Positions 7,496-10,000 of a DNA stretch of 10,000 nucleotides are shown here, piece by piece. Every line of letters begins with the position of its first letter. The first letter of the stretch is position 1. A program made the translations under genes and the position numbers. The stretch covers positions 1 through 10,000 of the forward strand of contig JAHBMJ010000979.1 of assembly GCA_018398765.1 (NCBI GenBank), read 5' to 3'. This stretch comes from Chromera velia (lineage: Eukaryota > Sar > Chromeraceae). The notes under the pieces are model-generated. The model saw only the letters and a list, made by a program, of their open reading frames with translations, was not told the origin of the DNA and searched no databases.

Positions 7496-7974
7496 CTATA
7501 TCAATCAAGTGACATTGTGGCATTATAATCTAAAAGTTATATAAACGCTAGGTCGAACAGTCTTAAGATGAACGTTGTACAAACACTGGCCTAGACACTG
7601 GCAGAAAGTAACAAACAGAAGTACAAATAAAGAAACAATTTGAAAGAAACAAACAGAGATTCAAACGGAGAAAGAATTTCAAAGAAAGAAACAACTTCAA
7701 ACAAGAAAACAAACAAAGAAACAAAGAAAGGAAGAAAGGAAGAAAGCCCGGCAGACTCGGAGAGGCCTAGAGATCGAGAGGCAGACAGACAGACAGAAAA
7801 AGTGAATCCGTCCGACCGACAGATGAAACTCTGAGTGAATCCTGTCATTTCATAACCTCGCTAGGAACTTCAGCTGCAAGTTCAGCAGAACAAAGGACTA
7901 AGCAAACAGAGAGAGAAAAAATCCAAGCAAAGACGAGATAGAGAAAGATCTGGGGAACCTGCAGGAGGTGGAGA

Positions 7975-8003
7975 AGGAAGGAAGGAAGGAAGGAAGGAAA
8001 GAA
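7975..8003. repeat. (GGAA)n microsatellite
   Basis: About seven GGAA units run into GAAA units, within the purine-rich tract. Confidence 0.9.
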
Positions 8004-8051
8004 AGAAGGCATCGATCGGAGCGGCAATCGATAGTCAAACAGAAGAGATCC

Positions 8052-8053
<2 letters not shown>

Positions 8054-8097
<44 letters not shown>
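8054..8097. repeat. (AG)n microsatellite
   Basis: About twenty-two uninterrupted AG units, the longest simple repeat in the window. It is read as (TC)n in the transcript sense of the minus-strand gene whose coding end lies at 8536. Confidence 0.97.
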
Positions 8098-8099
<2 letters not shown>

Positions 8100-8535
8100 C
8101 ACCAGGAAAAGAACTAGCAGCGGAATCTCCACAGACAGAGAAATGGACTGACCGCAGGAAGGATGGATCAAGCAAGAAGCTTAAAAGATAAGAGAGGCGA
8201 AAAGAAACGACAGGAGAAGAGGAGAGACGAGACGAGAAGGAGAGAAAAAGAAGAAGGAAGGGAACAGAAACAGGAGGAGACAAAGAAGAGCGAAAGACAT
8301 CAGATGGGAGGGCTTTTCCAGGGGACACGCAGGAGGGTCAATGCATTAAAGGGGCAAGCAGGCTCATTGACTATCTCTGAGACCAATGCCTTTTTTCCAT
8401 TCCTGCCTGATGGCTAGGGAAGGGTGCAGCATCCTTGAGGCACGCAGGACATCTCAATCTCAGCTTTGGCGGTTTCATGATGCACCTATGAGTCCAATCT
8501 CCGCCCTTCGAGAGTTCATCAATCATATGGATCAG

Positions 8536-9151
8536 TTAGTTCAAGTTATTCAGGAACCGCTTGATCCAGCTGCGTTTCTTTAACCGAAGATATCTCGATA
8601 GCTGCCCGTTTCTGAGTCTCTCGACGATCAATTCTAATCGGACGAGATCATTCATCGTCAGTAGGTCCAACACGCTCCCGGGGTCTGGCTGAATCACCCG
8701 GACAACAAAAGGCGGTCTCCCCCAAGCTCCCGGTACCCGTCTCCCAAAGAACCGCAGAGGGGCGTGCCGAAGCTTCCACTGCACGCCCTCGTCTGGACTC
8801 ACGGTGTCCACCACACCCACAAACTGCAGAAAGAACAACACACAGATGGGTCAGAGGAAGTGTAAACAGCATGGCAGTCTCCTGAGTGAAGAAAACAAGA
8901 TGACAGTTGGGCTTACCTGCATGTTCAACTTTCGCCGTCTCCTTTGCCACACCGGGGTATCGTACCCTCCCCACTCGAGGACCTGCAGGCAGCAGTTGCA
9001 CACACACAAACAGATCCATCTTGCACGGTTCGTTACAGCTCCTTCCATCAGTCACCCCAAAATGCTCTCGCATACCTTTGCGGGTCCTGCGTGTGTTAGT
9101 GTGGAGAGAAGTGAGAGAGACAGAAGGGCGCAACAGGCGGGCCCAAGCCAT
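8536..9151 (-). CDS. Three-exon gene, small basic protein, possibly mitochondrial
   Basis: The proposed exons are 9151-9056, 8982-8917 and 8823-8536, giving about 149 residues. The ATG at 9151 is the first after an in-frame TAA. The N-terminus MAWARLLRPSVSLTSLHTNT, followed by RRTRK, is rich in Arg, Ser and Thr and free of acidic residues, like a mitochondrial presequence. Exon 2 encodes VLEWGGYDTPVWQRRRRKLN then MQ. Exon 3 starts FVGVVDTVSPDEGVQWKLRH and ends in the basic stretch RYLRLKKRSWIKRF, followed by NNLN and TAA at 8538-8536. Exon 3 has balanced, non-repetitive composition, unlike the overlapping frame on the same strand. Intron 2 has strong splice sites; the exon 1 end is less certain. 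I do not recognise the family. A small basic organellar protein, such as a ribosomal or respiratory-complex accessory subunit, is a guess. The gene diverges from the one starting at 9721. Confidence 0.65.
8824..8916 (-). other. Intron 2 of the minus-strand gene
   Basis: The 93-base intron has donor CAG/GTAAGC and acceptor TTGTTCTTTCTGCAG with a good pyrimidine tract. It is phase 0 between exon 2 (...LNMQ) and exon 3 (FVGVV...). Another possible acceptor, CACTCAG inside it, would put exon 3 out of frame. Confidence 0.8.
8983..9055 (-). other. Intron 1 of the minus-strand gene, donor uncertain
   Basis: The acceptor GCCTGCAG/GTC is good. Phase 0 requires the donor GGG/GTGACT at 9055. A better-looking donor, AAAG/GTATGC at 9075, is phase 1 and would keep the downstream frame only if the acceptor were GGGGAG/GG at 8967, which lacks a pyrimidine tract. 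The two models differ by 12 residues between ..RRTRK and ..GYDTPVW. Confidence 0.5.
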
Positions 9152-9720
9152 GAAAGCCTCATGCTTGGAACGTCGTTAGTGAAGCAACGAAGCGTATGTA
9201 CGCGAGCTCAGCATATGCATTTACATACAGTATCGAATAACATTGCCGATCCGCGTCTACTTGTGTCTGTCTCGTGGCCTGTGCGCTGTCAAAGAGGTTC
9301 TGGCAAAAGAGACACGAGGAGACGCCCCAATTAATTAACGATTTTTGGGGTGCATGCCAGCATCGCGCGTCAATTTCGCTTTCACAGACACACAGGGCTC
9401 TGTGACAGAGACTTTCCGTGGCCCCGCGACATGAGGGGCACTTAAATGTCCCGGAAAGCCATGCTGATGGAGCTATAGCACTTCCAAGTTTTGCATGTGG
9501 GCCCCGCATTTCGCTTTTCGGACCAGTCGCACGCAGCATCGCCTCCAGCTAGTTCACAGCTTGTTTCTGCTGTCGAAGGTGGTGCATCTTTTCTTTTCAA
9601 ATTCTGACTTGCTTGTTGAGGCAAACTGTCAGGAGGCTTACTTGTTGCCGCTGGTTTGGCTTGCAAAGCAGCAGAGAGAGTTTTTGTGGCGTTTCTCCTC
9701 GGAGACAGGAAGGAAGAAAG
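9152..9720. promoter_or_regulatory. Shared upstream region of two divergent genes
   Basis: The region lies between the ATG of the minus-strand gene (9151) and the ATG of the plus-strand gene (9721), so it should hold both promoters. TGCATGC occurs at 9351-9357, just after AATTAATTAA at 9329-9338. TGCATGC is a known ApiAP2 binding motif in apicomplexans; its relevance here depends on the organism and is speculative. No TATA box can be assigned with confidence. Frames inside the region (for example 9159-9539 minus) are not convincing as genes. Confidence 0.45.
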
Positions 9721-10000
9721 ATGGTGCTGTTCCTCCTCGGGTTCTCAGCCCTTTTGCTGTCCCCCTCCTCAGTAGTTTCTTTTCGCCTTGTAGTCCCCCA
9801 GCAGTCTCCATCAGGACGGCGGCATGGGTGCCTGTCTCCGTTGTACTCCCTGGAGGCAGTGGCGATGGATGAGGTGGGAAGTGTGAGTGCACTGTCCCAA
9901 GCATCCGGAGACGGCCCCGCGAAGGCAGTGGAGACGGCAGCAGCCGCTCCCTCAGTAGAAGTGAACCCTGAGGAGATTGCAGACTGTTTGAAGTCTGATA
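9721..10000 (+). CDS. 5' part of a gene with signal-peptide and possible plastid leader
   Basis: The ATG at 9721 is the first in its frame after TAG at 9550, in a favourable context (AAGATGG), and the frame stays open to the window edge, about 93 residues. The start, MVLFLLGFSALLLSPSSVVS, is a hydrophobic signal peptide with small residues at the probable cleavage site. It is followed at once by FRLVVPQQSPSGRRHG, a basic, Ser/Pro-rich stretch led by phenylalanine. A signal peptide plus a transit-like segment with Phe at +1 is the known pattern for nucleus-encoded proteins of red-derived secondary plastids. Next comes an Ala/Gly/Ser-rich acidic stretch (about residues 48-77), then EVNPEEIADCLKSD, perhaps the start of the folded domain. 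The function is not recognised and the 3' part is outside the window. A secreted or membrane protein is the main alternative. An intron within this stretch cannot be excluded. Confidence 0.6.
   Translation, partial: MVLFLLGFSALLLSPSSVVSFRLVVPQQSPSGRRHGCLSPLYSLEAVAMDEVGSVSALSQASGDGPAKAVETAAAAPSVEVNPEEIADCLKSD

Larger units (their letters stand above)
4660..7500 (-). mobile_element. Degenerate 5'-truncated LINE (non-LTR retrotransposon)
   Basis: Read on the minus strand, the order is: a linker region typical of the segment between endonuclease and reverse transcriptase (from about 7495), the reverse transcriptase (about 7120-6110), thumb sequence (to about 5893), a (TC)n expansion, probable C-terminal coding sequence (5745-5025), a non-coding 3' region, and a simple-repeat tail at 4660-4695. 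No apurinic endonuclease is seen beyond 7500, so the copy appears truncated at its 5' end, as is common for LINEs. Multiple stops and frameshifts show that it is dead. The clade cannot be assigned by eye. Both outer boundaries are approximate: no convincing target-site duplication was found, and the link between 5745-4660 and the reverse transcriptase rests on orientation and continuity. Confidence 0.85.
7500..8535. other. Gene-poor, purine-rich intergenic region
   Basis: No credible gene is seen. From about 7610 to 8320 the plus strand is dominated by A and G. There are degenerate GAAA/AAAC-type repeats at 7625-7720, GGAA/GAAA units at 7719-7746, GACA repeats near 7784-7798, a GGAA array at 7975-8000 and a long AG array at 8054-8097. 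Open frames here (for example 7845-8171 and 8035-8328 minus, 8163-8417 plus) are translations of these tracts. The part nearest 8535 probably includes the 3' untranslated region of the minus-strand gene ending at 8536. Confidence 0.6.

Noticed and set aside
4640-7520. Target-site duplication flanking the LINE
   Set aside because: Only very short matches such as TCAAT/CAATT could be found near 4655 and 7500, too weak to claim.
7591-8328. Several open frames rich in SLSLSL or KEKEE
   Set aside because: They are direct translations of (AG)n, (GGAA)n and GAAA repeats.
8648-9151. Single uninterrupted 167-codon minus-strand frame
   Set aside because: Only its first part is credible. Downstream it crosses two good introns, and in the last exon the alternative frame gives far more protein-like sequence.

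Overview
The window looks like nuclear DNA of a eukaryote. It has GT-AG introns, many microsatellites, long purine/pyrimidine-asymmetric tracts, a decayed non-LTR retrotransposon (LINE), and a DNA-transposon-like element with terminal inverted repeats (TIRs). No prokaryotic operon, rRNA, tRNA or CRISPR array was seen. The right-edge gene begins with a signal-peptide-like leader followed by a possible transit-peptide-like stretch. This would fit an alga or protist with a secondary plastid, such as a chromerid or other red-plastid lineage, but the organism assignment is only a guess.

Layout: 1-1640 is low-complexity DNA with pyrimidine- and purine-rich tracts and a (CA)n microsatellite; I find no defensible gene there. 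1640-3530 is AT-rich and repeat-derived. Within it, 1871-3058 is bounded by TIRs matching at 17 of 19 positions and by a perfect 10-bp direct repeat. It carries arrays of an AGGTTCA/CAGGTTCA motif near its ends and a remnant that reads like a BED zinc finger, as found in hAT-type transposases. 3069-3530 is rich in GGTTA/TAACC motifs. 3530-4660 holds short simple repeats and no convincing gene.

About 4660-7500, on the minus strand, is one 5'-truncated and mutated LINE copy. It contains a linker upstream of the reverse transcriptase, the reverse transcriptase with its thumb region, a probable C-terminal segment ending in half a zinc knuckle, a 3' untranslated region, and a simple-repeat tail. 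Its reading frame is broken by stops, frameshifts and an 11-bp tandem duplication. Several of the changes look like CpG decay.

7500-8535 is mostly purine-rich on the plus strand, with (GGAA)n and (AG)n arrays. 8536-9151 (minus) is a probable three-exon gene for a small basic protein with a mitochondrial-presequence-like N-terminus. 9721 to the right edge (plus) is the start of a divergent gene with the signal-peptide leader. The roughly 570 bp between these two genes is probably a shared promoter region. The two host genes share no evident pathway; the rest is transposon and simple-repeat DNA.
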